The notes beneath the pieces are model-generated. The model had not been told where the DNA came from. It searched no databases and saw nothing but the letters and a program-made list of their open reading frames with translations. Below are positions 35,632 to 43,374 of a stretch of DNA of 64,000 nucleotides, in pieces; position 1 is the stretch's first letter; every line of letters begins with the position of its first letter. Both the position numbers and the translations under genes were made by a program. The stretch is from assembly GCF_024648885.1 (NCBI RefSeq), contig NZ_JANBBF010000016.1, positions 124,001 to 188,000 of the forward strand, given 5' to 3'. This DNA comes from Prauserella salsuginis. Its GTDB lineage: Bacteria > Actinomycetota > Actinomycetes > Mycobacteriales > Pseudonocardiaceae.

Positions 35632-36522
35632 ATGGACGACACCGATAGCGGCCCCTACTTCGAGGACTTCGACGTGGGACGGGTGTTCACCGGCGCCGCG
35701 CGTACCTTCTCCGCGGACGTCGTCGCGGCGTTCGCGGAGATCAGCGGTGACCGGGCCGCACTGCACACCGAGTACGGCCGCACGCGAGACGGGCGACCGT
35801 TGGTCCACGGGCCGCTCGTCCTGGCCTCGTTCTTCGGCTGGCATCACGATCTCGGGCTGTCGACGCACGTGGAGGCGGCGTTCGGCACCGAATGGGACTT
35901 CGTGGCTCCGATCCACGTCGGCGACACGGTCACCTACGAGATGACTGTGACCCGGGCGCGTCGCACATCGGGACTGCGGTCCGGGGTGATCGGGCGGCAC
36001 GTGACGGTGCGGAACCAGCACGATCAGGTGGTGCAGGAGGGGCGAACCTCCGCGCTCGTCACCGCACGGCATGCCGTCGACGACGGCGAGACCCGGCTCG
36101 GTCGATCGTTTCCGACGACGGCGTGGGCGCACGCGCTCGCGGAGCGACTGGAGGCCGCAGCGGCGTTCACGACGGCGACCGGCGAATGGGACGGCACGAT
36201 CGGGCTCCGCTTCGGCGACGACACCGTGCTCTTCCGGGTGTACCGGGGCCGCGTGCTGGAGTGCGGAACGCGCACGCCGCACGCACCGACGTTCGTCCTC
36301 GGGGCGACCGATCTGACCTGGACGCGGCTGATCACCGGACCCGTCAACGATTTCACCGGACGGACGATGCGCGGCGAGTTCTCGGTGTGCGGCAGCGGGT
36401 ACGAGTATCTGCGGCTGACCTCGGCGCTGGTGGCACTGGTGGACGAGGCTCGGGAGCTGGCACGGATCGGCAGTGCGGCGCCCGCGAACCCGGTGCGGGC
36501 CCGAGCGGTGGGTGAGGTGTGA
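35632..36522 (+). CDS. MaoC-like dehydratase fused to an SCP2-like sterol-carrier domain
   Basis: 296 residues from the ATG at 35632 (AAGG six bases upstream); an ATG at 35611 lies inside the operator-like palindrome and is less likely. Residues 8-145 are a MaoC hot-dog domain with the D40-x4-H45 pair (ISGDRAALHTE) and GRPLVHGPLV. Residues about 165-280 look like SCP2: GTIGLRFGDDTVLF, FVLGATDLTWTRLITG and MRGEFSVCGSGYEYLRL. MaoC enzymes hydrate enoyl-CoAs; SCP2 binds acyl-CoA or sterols. The operon also encodes a hydrolase and an acyl-CoA ligase. The fusion order MaoC then SCP2 is unusual in bacteria. Confidence 0.82.
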   Translation: MDDTDSGPYFEDFDVGRVFTGAARTFSADVVAAFAEISGDRAALHTEYGRTRDGRPLVHGPLVLASFFGWHHDLGLSTHVEAAFGTEWDFVAPIHVGDTVTYEMTVTRARRTSGLRSGVIGRHVTVRNQHDQVVQEGRTSALVTARHAVDDGETRLGRSFPTTAWAHALAERLEAAAAFTTATGEWDGTIGLRFGDDTVLFRVYRGRVLECGTRTPHAPTFVLGATDLTWTRLITGPVNDFTGRTMRGEFSVCGSGYEYLRLTSALVALVDEARELARIGSAAPANPVRARAVGEV

Positions 36523-37352
36523 TGAAGGCCGAGTATCTCGACATCGGCGGTACGCGGTCTTTCGTGCTCGAGGAAGGGCAGGGGCGAGGGGTCCTCTGTC
36601 TGCACACTGCCGGGCAGAACGGCGTGCAGTGGCGGGACACGCAGTCCGCGCTCGCCGCCCGCGGCTATCGGGTGATCGTCGCGGATCTGCCCGGTCACGG
36701 GCGGTCGGAACCCGCGGCCGGCGGTCCGGTCCGTGATCTCGCCGAATACGCGACGTGGTGTGAGGAGCTCATCGACCTGCTCGACCTGGACCGGCCCTTC
36801 GTCGTCGGCTGTTCGATCGGTGGTGGAATCGCGCTGCAGTTGGCGGCACGGCGGGGCGGGCGTCTCGGCGGCGCCGTTGTCATGGCGGCGCACGGCGGGT
36901 CGGACGTGCCTGGAATGAGCGTGCGGGGTCTGGGCAGGGAACTGGTCGACGCCGCGGCGCCGAGCCGTTCCGACCGGACCTACTTCGGTACCCGTGCGGT
37001 CGTCGGACGGAGCGTGCCCGCCGCACGGGCCGAGCTCATCGCGCGCATGCACCGCCGGGAGGATCCCCAGGTGTCGACCAGTGACCTGATCGGCTGGGCG
37101 ACGCACGACGTACGCGCGGCGCTGCCCACGATCGCCTGCCCGGTGCACCTGGTGGTTGGCGATGACGACCTGTGGGTCGATGTGCGCGACGTCCGCAGCA
37201 CGGCCGCGGCGATCTCCGACGCACAGTGCAGTGTGCTCGAGGGCGTCGGTCATTACCCGATGGAGGAACTTGAGGACTTCGCGGTCCTGCTGCAGGAATG
37301 GCTCGACGACCTGGCCCTGCGATCCATCGGGAGGCAGCGTGAACACACCTGA
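36522..37352 (+). CDS. Alpha/beta hydrolase
   Basis: 276 residues; the ATG overlaps the MaoC-SCP2 stop (TGATG), GAGG upstream. HTAGQNGVQW forms the oxyanion region, ADLPGHGRSEP follows, nucleophile S98 is in VGCSIGGGIA, Asp in VVGDDDLWV and His in EGVGHYPMEE. It resembles 3-oxoadipate enol-lactonase and meta-cleavage hydrolases, but the context (acyl-CoA ligase, MaoC) could equally mean a thioesterase or lactonase step. The following ligase gene begins inside its last codons. Confidence 0.87.
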   Translation: MKAEYLDIGGTRSFVLEEGQGRGVLCLHTAGQNGVQWRDTQSALAARGYRVIVADLPGHGRSEPAAGGPVRDLAEYATWCEELIDLLDLDRPFVVGCSIGGGIALQLAARRGGRLGGAVVMAAHGGSDVPGMSVRGLGRELVDAAAPSRSDRTYFGTRAVVGRSVPAARAELIARMHRREDPQVSTSDLIGWATHDVRAALPTIACPVHLVVGDDDLWVDVRDVRSTAAAISDAQCSVLEGVGHYPMEELEDFAVLLQEWLDDLALRSIGRQREHT

Positions 37353-38982
37353 GTCCGCGACGTTGACGGAGCTGCTCGCGGCCGGCGATCCGGCGTCCGT
37401 CGCGATCATCGACGGCGGGCCGGAACCGCGTCGCGTGACCCGTGAACAGTTGTGGCGCCGTGTCCTCGTGGTCCGGGACGAGCTCGAGGCCCGCGGAGTG
37501 GACGAAGGTGACTGTGTCGGCGTGTGGTTGCCGAACTGGTCCGACGCCCTGGTCTGGCAGTTCGCCGCCGCGGGACTGGGCGCGCACGTCATCGGGATCA
37601 ACACCCGCTACGGCATTGCCGAGGTGGCCCACGTCCTCGACCACGCGCGGCCGAAGGTGCTGGCGGTGGCTCACGACTTCCTGGGACTCGACCTCGTCGG
37701 CACGCTCTGCGGCGCCGCGGAGCGGAGCGGTGTCCCGGTCCCGTCCGTGGCGGTGATCGCCGGGCCCGGCGGAGATGCGGTGTCGGGCACTGATCTCGCT
37801 GAGTACGACATCGGTGCAGGTGCGTGGACCCCGATGGGAGAGGCCGGGCCTGTGGAGCCGTCCGGCACCCTGCGGCACCTGCCGGACGCCCTGGCCGTCG
37901 CGTTCACGACGTCCGGTTCGACGGGCATGCCGAAACTCGCGGCGCACCGCGGCGGCGCGGTCGCCGAACACGCGCGGAACGTCGCCGCGGCGGGCGGATG
38001 GGACGCCGCCTCGGTGAGTCTCGTGGTCCTGCCGCTGTCCGGTGTGTTCGGGTACGTCCCCGCGATCACGGCCATCGGCTCCGGCGGTGCGGCGCTGCTC
38101 GAGCCACGGTTCGACCCGGACCTCGTGCTGCGGCACATGGCCGAATTCGACGTCACCCACCTCGCCTGCGCGGACGACGTCGTGGGCAGGCTCGCGGCCG
38201 CCTGGTGGGCACACCCGATCGAGCTGCCCCGGTGGCGCCGGATGCTGATGGCCGACTTCTACGGCGACTCGCACCGGCTGTCGGCGTGGGCCGAGGACGA
38301 GACGCATACGTCGGCGATGGGTGTTTACGGATCCAGCGAGGTGTTCGCCCTGGCCGCGTTCTGGGACCGCCGCGACACGGTGCCGGCGCGCTGGCGGGGT
38401 GGTGGCAGGCCGGTGTCCGAGCGGTTCACGGTCCGTGCGGTCGATCCGGTGACCGGCGAACCGCCTTCCGAGGGTGAGCCGGGTGAGCTGCAGTTCCGTG
38501 GCTATCCCGTCGTCGACGCCTACCTCGGTGACGACGACGGCGTGATCCGCGCCCGCTCGTTCACCGACGACGGCTGGTTCCGCAGCGGAGACCTGGGTGT
38601 CGTGCACGCCGACGGGAGTTTCGATTACCTGTGCCGCATGGGCGATTCGCTCCGCCTGAAGGGTTTTCTCGTCGAGCCCGCGGAGATCGAAGCGCGACTC
38701 GCCGAGCACGCGAGTGTCGCCCGCGCCAAGGTCGTCGGCGTGCCGCTCGCCGGCGAGACGCACACGGTCGCGTTCGTCGAACCGGATCCCGACGGCGGTG
38801 CCGTCGCCGACCCGGACGCGTTGCGGGCGTGGTGCGAGGAGACGCTCGCTGCGTTCAAGGTGCCCCACGACGTGCGGGTGATCGACGACATGCCGATGAC
38901 GGCGGGGACGAACGGGTCCAAGATTCGCACGGCTGCGCTGCGGGAGCTGGCCGAGCGGATCGTGGCCGGTGACGGCCGGTGA
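37339..38982 (+). CDS. Class I adenylate-forming acyl/aryl-CoA ligase
   Basis: 547 residues from the GTG at 37339, preceded by GGGAGG and overlapping the hydrolase by 14 bases. ANL-superfamily motifs: TTSGSTGMPKLAAH (phosphate loop), GVYGSSEVF, the DDGWFRSGDLG motif, SLRLKGFLVEPAEIE hinge and the catalytic lysine in NGSKIRTAA near the C-terminus. It would activate a carboxylic acid with ATP and CoA. It closes the TetR-controlled operon, ending at a shared hairpin with the convergent LLM gene. Confidence 0.9.
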   Translation: MNTPESATLTELLAAGDPASVAIIDGGPEPRRVTREQLWRRVLVVRDELEARGVDEGDCVGVWLPNWSDALVWQFAAAGLGAHVIGINTRYGIAEVAHVLDHARPKVLAVAHDFLGLDLVGTLCGAAERSGVPVPSVAVIAGPGGDAVSGTDLAEYDIGAGAWTPMGEAGPVEPSGTLRHLPDALAVAFTTSGSTGMPKLAAHRGGAVAEHARNVAAAGGWDAASVSLVVLPLSGVFGYVPAITAIGSGGAALLEPRFDPDLVLRHMAEFDVTHLACADDVVGRLAAAWWAHPIELPRWRRMLMADFYGDSHRLSAWAEDETHTSAMGVYGSSEVFALAAFWDRRDTVPARWRGGGRPVSERFTVRAVDPVTGEPPSEGEPGELQFRGYPVVDAYLGDDDGVIRARSFTDDGWFRSGDLGVVHADGSFDYLCRMGDSLRLKGFLVEPAEIEARLAEHASVARAKVVGVPLAGETHTVAFVEPDPDGGAVADPDALRAWCEETLAAFKVPHDVRVIDDMPMTAGTNGSKIRTAALRELAERIVAGDGR

Positions 38983-39000
38983 ACGCAGCCGGCCGTCACC
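38968..39000. terminator. Bidirectional terminator between acyl-CoA ligase and LLM genes
   Basis: Perfect 12-bp inverted repeat GGTGACGGCCGG (38968-38979) / CCGGCCGTCACC (38989-39000); the nine-base loop contains the ligase stop codon TGA. Confidence 0.75.
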
Positions 39001-39012
39001 CGCCTGCGGCGA

Positions 39013-40191
39013 TCAGGACCGCTCCGCCTTCTCCTGCTCGTAACGCTCGGTCATCGTCGCCACGGCCTGGAGCTGTGCGGCGGCGTAGTCCTCGCGGGTG
39101 CTGCGGGCGCGCTGCTTCGCGGCGAGCGTCTGGTCCGCGTGCGAGACGGACCCGCCCTGGAAGTGCGGCATCACGTGCTGGGCGATGAGTTCGTAGGAGC
39201 GTTTCGTCGCGGCCGGGTTGGCCCATTCGTGGGCGAGCAGCAGCATGCAGCCGAACCCGCCCGACTGGTCCCACAGCCGCTGCACCTGGGCGCGGGCGTC
39301 GTCGACGGTGCCGATCGCGCCGACACCGGCCTCGTTGATGAAGTCGATCATCTCCCGTAGGCGGTTCCCTTCGACGGCCATCTGCGGGAACGCGGCCGTC
39401 TTCTGGAAGTAGTCGAACCACGTCTCGATGCCGTACTCGACGTCGCGGTAGGCCTGCTCGCGGGTCTCTGCCACGTGCATCAGCCCCACGAGACGCCAGT
39501 CCCGCCGGGAGACCGGCTGCCCGTAGTGGGCCGCCCGCTCCTCGACGACGCCCCAGTGGTGGGCGAGCGCGTCGAATCCGTCCTGCGTCATCGTGGCGCC
39601 GATCGACAGCAGCCCGGCTCCGTACCTGCCGGCAAGCCGGGGGCCCGTCGGGGAGGCGACCGCCGCGACGGCGATGTCGAAGCACGGCTCGGTGTAGGGC
39701 CGCAGGTGCAGCCGCGCGTCGACCAGGTTGTGCGTCCTGGTCTGCTCGGTGACGGCCTCGCCGCGGAGCAGTCGCATGATGATGTCGAGGTCGACCTCCA
39801 TGAGCTCACGCGTGTCCGTCGGCGTGAGCCCCAACATCATCGAGTCGCTCGGCAGCGACCCGGGACCACAGCCGAGCATCGTCCGGCCGCGCGTCAGGTG
39901 GTCGAGCAGCACCATGCGCTCGGCAACCCACAGCGGATTGTGGTACGCGATCGAGGTCACGCCGGTGCCCAGCTTGATCCGCCGCGTTCGTTCGGCGGCC
40001 GCGGCCATGAAGATCTCCGGTGACGCGATCAACTCGGTGCCCGCCGAGTGGTGTTCACCGATCCACGCCTCGTCGTACCCGCAGGCGTCCAGATGTTCGA
40101 CGAGTTCGAGGTCGCGCTGCAGTGCCAGCGTCGGGTTCTCGCCTGCGGGATGGAACGGGGCGAGAAAAGTGCCGAAGCGCAATCGGTCCAT
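39013..40191 (-). CDS. LLM class flavin-dependent oxidoreductase
   Basis: 392 residues from the ATG at 40191 (AAGGAG six bases upstream). Luciferase-like TIM barrel: LRFGTFLAPFHPAGENPT at the N-terminus, YDEAWIGEHHSAGTE, KLGTGVTSIAYHNPLWVAER and GRTMLGCGPGSLPSD. The HNPLWVAER pattern is typical of FMNH2-dependent monooxygenases of the limonene/alkane group rather than F420 enzymes. It lies between an acyl-CoA ligase operon and the divergent alkane hydroxylase, consistent with hydrocarbon or terpenoid oxidation, but the substrate is not evident. Confidence 0.88.
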   Translation of the reverse strand: MDRLRFGTFLAPFHPAGENPTLALQRDLELVEHLDACGYDEAWIGEHHSAGTELIASPEIFMAAAAERTRRIKLGTGVTSIAYHNPLWVAERMVLLDHLTRGRTMLGCGPGSLPSDSMMLGLTPTDTRELMEVDLDIIMRLLRGEAVTEQTRTHNLVDARLHLRPYTEPCFDIAVAAVASPTGPRLAGRYGAGLLSIGATMTQDGFDALAHHWGVVEERAAHYGQPVSRRDWRLVGLMHVAETREQAYRDVEYGIETWFDYFQKTAAFPQMAVEGNRLREMIDFINEAGVGAIGTVDDARAQVQRLWDQSGGFGCMLLLAHEWANPAATKRSYELIAQHVMPHFQGGSVSHADQTLAAKQRARSTREDYAAAQLQAVATMTERYEQEKAERS

Positions 40192-40330
40192 GGGGCTCTC
40201 CTTGAGCTCGTGGTGCTCACGGCGGTCCCTCCGAACGTAAGCCGGATCACATCCGGTGGTTGTCCAGATATTCGACACCTCGGCCGCCCCGACTTCCCGC
40301 CCGTACGGGTGATGTACGAGGGGGTCACGG

Positions 40331-40368
40331 TTGTCCATTCAGGTTTACAACCCTTAGTCTCATGTAAA
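40331..40368 (+). promoter_or_regulatory. alkB promoter with overlapping inverted repeat
   Basis: TTGTCC (40331-40336), 18 bases, TAGTCT (40355-40360). The inverted repeat TTTACA (40344-40349) ... TGTAAA (40363-40368) straddles the -10, so a bound regulator would block polymerase. The likely binder is the TetR protein encoded after alkB. Confidence 0.45.
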
Positions 40369-40389
40369 GCCACGTCGAGGAGGTCTGTG

Positions 40390-41937
40390 ATGAGCGCGAA
40401 GGCAACGGTGCCCGCCGGCTCGACGGAGCGGTGGACCGACCGCAAGCGGTACCTGTGGTTGATCGGTCTGGTCGTGCCGTCTCTGGTGTTCCTGGCGATC
40501 GGCCTGCATGCGGCGACCGGCTGGGGCGTGTGGCTGTGGCTGGGGCCCGTCGTGATCCTGATCGTCGTCCCGGTGCTCGATCTCGTGGCCGGGCTGGACC
40601 GGAGCAACCCGCCGGACGAGGTGATCGAACAGCTCGAGAACGACCGGTACTACCGGTGGATCACGTACGCGTTCCTGCCGATCCAGTACGCGGGATTCGT
40701 CGTCGCGCTGTGGATGATCATGCGTGGCGGGCTGTCCACCGTGGACAGTGTGGGGCTGGCGATCACGGTCGGCTGTGTCGGCGGCATCGGTATCAACACC
40801 GCGCACGAACTGGGCCACAAGAAGGAGAGCCACGAGCGGTGGCTGTCGAAGATCGCGCTCGCCCAGAGCTTCTACGGGCACTTCTACATCGAGCACAACC
40901 GCGGGCACCACGTGCGGGTGGCGACGCCCGAGGACCCTGCGAGCAGCCGGGTGGGGGAGAGCTTCTACCGGTTCTGGCCCCGCACCGTCGCCGGCTCGCT
41001 GCGTTCGGCCTGGCGACTCGAGCGCAAGCGCTACGCCAGGCGCGACCGGCATCCGTACCGGATCGGCAACGATGTGCTCAATGCCTGGCTCATGTCGGCC
41101 GTGCTGTGGGCGCTGCTGATCGCCTGGCTGGGCATCGGTGTGCTGCCGTACCTGCTGATCCAGGCAGTGGTCGGGTTCTCGCTGCTGGAAGTCGTGAACT
41201 ACATGGAGCACTACGGCATGCTGCGGCAGCAGCGGGGCACACCCGGCCGGCGCCGGTACGAGCGCGTCGACCCCAGCCACAGCTGGAACTCCAACAACAT
41301 CGCGACGAACGTGCTGCTCTACCACCTGCAGCGGCACAGCGACCACCACGCCAACCCGACCCGCCGCTATCAGACCCTGCGGGACTTCGCCGAGTCGCCG
41401 GTGCTGCCCACCGGGTACGCGGGAATGATCGTGCTCGCCCTGGTGCCGCCGCTGTGGCGGCGTGTGATGGACCCTCGGGTCCTCGAGCATTTCGACGGCG
41501 ACATCTCCCGCGCCAACATCCAGCCGAGCAAGCGGGCGAAGGTCCTCGCCCGGTACGGGCACGCCACCACGCCGGAGGCGCCCGAGGAGATCACTACGCC
41601 GGAGGCGCTGAAGGAGGCCACGGCGCCGGAGGCGCCCGAGGCCACGGCGCCCGAGGCCACGGCGCCCGAGGCCACCGTGCCCAAGGCCACCGTGCCCGAG
41701 GGGGCCACGACGCCGGGGACCGCGAACGAGGCAGGGGGCGCCGACTTCCGTGGCGACGCGACCGGTGGGGGAATGTGTCCCGGCTGCGGGTACGTCTACG
41801 ACGAGCGGACGGGGGACCCGCGGGAGGGCTTTCCGGCGGGGACGCCGTGGTCGGCGATCCCTGACTCGTGGTGCTGCCCGGACTGTGGGGTCCGGGAGAA
41901 GGTCGACTTCGTCGTCGCGGGGACGGCGCGGGCGTGA
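40390..41937 (+). CDS. alkB: Alkane 1-monooxygenase with C-terminal rubredoxin
   Basis: 515 residues. The AlkB membrane domain (1-390) has about six helices and all histidine boxes of the diiron site: HELGH (139-143), EHNRGHH (168-174), NYMEHYG (270-276) and LQRHSDHHA (313-321). A linker of about 55 residues (392-446) rich in TPEA/APEA units leads to a rubredoxin domain whose Fe ligands are C463, C466, C496 and C499. AlkB-rubredoxin fusions in actinobacteria hydroxylate medium/long-chain n-alkanes; the fused rubredoxin delivers electrons. Part of the linker is encoded by 15-bp repeats (41638-41697). A TetR gene follows. Confidence 0.95.
   Translation: MSAKATVPAGSTERWTDRKRYLWLIGLVVPSLVFLAIGLHAATGWGVWLWLGPVVILIVVPVLDLVAGLDRSNPPDEVIEQLENDRYYRWITYAFLPIQYAGFVVALWMIMRGGLSTVDSVGLAITVGCVGGIGINTAHELGHKKESHERWLSKIALAQSFYGHFYIEHNRGHHVRVATPEDPASSRVGESFYRFWPRTVAGSLRSAWRLERKRYARRDRHPYRIGNDVLNAWLMSAVLWALLIAWLGIGVLPYLLIQAVVGFSLLEVVNYMEHYGMLRQQRGTPGRRRYERVDPSHSWNSNNIATNVLLYHLQRHSDHHANPTRRYQTLRDFAESPVLPTGYAGMIVLALVPPLWRRVMDPRVLEHFDGDISRANIQPSKRAKVLARYGHATTPEAPEEITTPEALKEATAPEAPEATAPEATAPEATVPKATVPEGATTPGTANEAGGADFRGDATGGGMCPGCGYVYDERTGDPREGFPAGTPWSAIPDSWCCPDCGVREKVDFVVAGTARA
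41638..41697. repeat. 15-bp tandem repeats inside the alkB linker
   Basis: Four units of GAGGCCACGGCGCCC or close variants (third and fourth: CACCGTGCCC), each encoding EATAP or EATVP. In-frame period of five codons within the AlkB-rubredoxin hinge. Confidence 0.85.
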
Positions 41938-41987
41938 CGCGGTTCGCGGCGGACCTGACCGGGGAGCGTCCGCCTAGAATGGTGATC

Positions 41988-42617
41988 ATGGGTGACACTC
42001 TCGCGGCCGCGACGGCGGTCGGCGGTCAGTATCGGCAACCGATCGTCGTCGCGGCCATCGAGATCACGGCGCGTGAGGGCTGGGCGGCCGTCACGATGGC
42101 CAGGTTGGCCGAGAGTGTCGGTGTCAGCCGTCAGACGGTGTACAACGAGGTCGGGTCGAAGACGGCGCTGGCCGAGGTCATGGTCGGCCACGAGCTCGAC
42201 CGGTTCCTCGCCCTGGTCCGCGGTGCGTTCGACCGCCACCCGCGCGACCTCCCGGGCGCGGTCTACGACGCAGTCAGGGGCGTGCTTGCTCTCGCCGCCG
42301 ACAACGTGCTGCTGCGTGCCGTCGCGTCGGCCACCCACGGCGCCGACACCGAGCTGTTGCCGCTGCTGACGACGCGGGCCGACGCGCTGATCACCGATGC
42401 GACGACCCTCCTGTCCGAGCGCGTGCGGTCGTATCCGTCGGGCGTGTCCGATGAGCAGGTCGACGTGGTCGTCGACGTGGTCGTGCGCGCCGTCCTGAGT
42501 CATGTCATGCAACCGTCGGACACGCCGGAGCGCACTGCCGACGGCCTGGCGTGGCTGGTCCGGAGGGTCCTCGACGACGGTGCCTCGGGGCCCCCGCTGC
42601 GGTACGGCGGGCGCTGA
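41988..42617 (+). CDS. TetR family regulator of the alkane hydroxylase locus
   Basis: 209 residues from the ATG at 41988. TAGAAT at 41975-41980 is seven bases before this ATG, the usual geometry of a leaderless actinobacterial mRNA; a GTG at 41934 overlapping the alkB stop and an ATG at 41979 are alternatives for coupled translation. HTH: AAVTMARLAESVGVSRQTVYNEVGSK. TetR genes directly after alkB-rubredoxin genes (AlkX/AlkU type) repress the alkane operon and respond to fatty acids. The inverted repeat over the alkB promoter is a possible site. Confidence 0.87.
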   Translation: MGDTLAAATAVGGQYRQPIVVAAIEITAREGWAAVTMARLAESVGVSRQTVYNEVGSKTALAEVMVGHELDRFLALVRGAFDRHPRDLPGAVYDAVRGVLALAADNVLLRAVASATHGADTELLPLLTTRADALITDATTLLSERVRSYPSGVSDEQVDVVVDVVVRAVLSHVMQPSDTPERTADGLAWLVRRVLDDGASGPPLRYGGR

Positions 42618-42625
42618 CCCGCGCG

Positions 42626-43312
42626 CTACCTGACCCAGCGGTAGCGGTGTTCGGGGCGGCCCGCCGAGCCGTAACGCATGCGCAGTTCGGCCCGGCCGTC
42701 GGCGCACAGGTATTCGAGATACCGGCGCGCGGTGACACGGGCGATCCCGGCGCGTTCGGCGACCTCGACGGCCGACAGGTCCGATCCCGCCGCGCGCAGT
42801 GTCTCGGCCACCAACCTGGCAGTCTCGGCGGTGAGGCCCTTCGGTAGCTCTTGTCGGGTGGTGGGCCGTTGGACCCCGAACACGCTGTCCACGTCACGCT
42901 GCGTGACCTGATCGACGCCGCTGAGCTTGTCCCTCGTGGCGGCGAAACGTTCCAGCTGTTCGCGCAGCGCGTCGAGGTCGAACGGCTTGATCAGGTAGTA
43001 GACGGCGCCGCCGTGCATGGCCCTGCGGACACTGTCGACGTCGCGCAGCGCGCTGATGACGAGCACGTCCGCGGGCGCAGTGCCGCCGGCCCCGCTCGTG
43101 GTCCGCAGCTGCCTGAGAACGTCGATGCCCGACATGTCGGGCAGGTAGAGGTCGAGCAGCACCAGATCCGGCCGGTGCGCCTCCACCGCCTCCAGCGCCG
43201 CCGCGCCGGTGTGCACGACCGCCGTGACGGCGAACCCGCGCATCGACGCGACACAGTCCGCGTGGTTGCGGGCCACGCGCGCGTCGTCGTCGACAACGAG
43301 CACCGACAGCAC
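42626..43312 (-). CDS. CitB/DcuR-type response regulator
   Basis: 228 residues from the GTG at 43312. Receiver domain with acidic pocket D9/D10, phosphoacceptor D54 in LLDLYLPDMSG, S87 and K109 in YLIKPFD. The C-terminal half has an HTH: DLSAVEVAERAGIARVTARRYLEYL. This arrangement (receiver plus CitB-type HTH) pairs with CitA/DcuS-type kinases, and such a kinase gene lies 62 bases upstream on the same strand. Target is probably the divergent CitMHS transporter gene. Confidence 0.93.
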   Translation of the reverse strand: MLSVLVVDDDARVARNHADCVASMRGFAVTAVVHTGAAALEAVEAHRPDLVLLDLYLPDMSGIDVLRQLRTTSGAGGTAPADVLVISALRDVDSVRRAMHGGAVYYLIKPFDLDALREQLERFAATRDKLSGVDQVTQRDVDSVFGVQRPTTRQELPKGLTAETARLVAETLRAAGSDLSAVEVAERAGIARVTARRYLEYLCADGRAELRMRYGSAGRPEHRYRWVR

Positions 43313-43374
43313 CAGGGCACCTCTCGTGGATCTCGGCGGGTCCGGGGCGCGGCGTCCGGCCGGGGCCGGACGCG

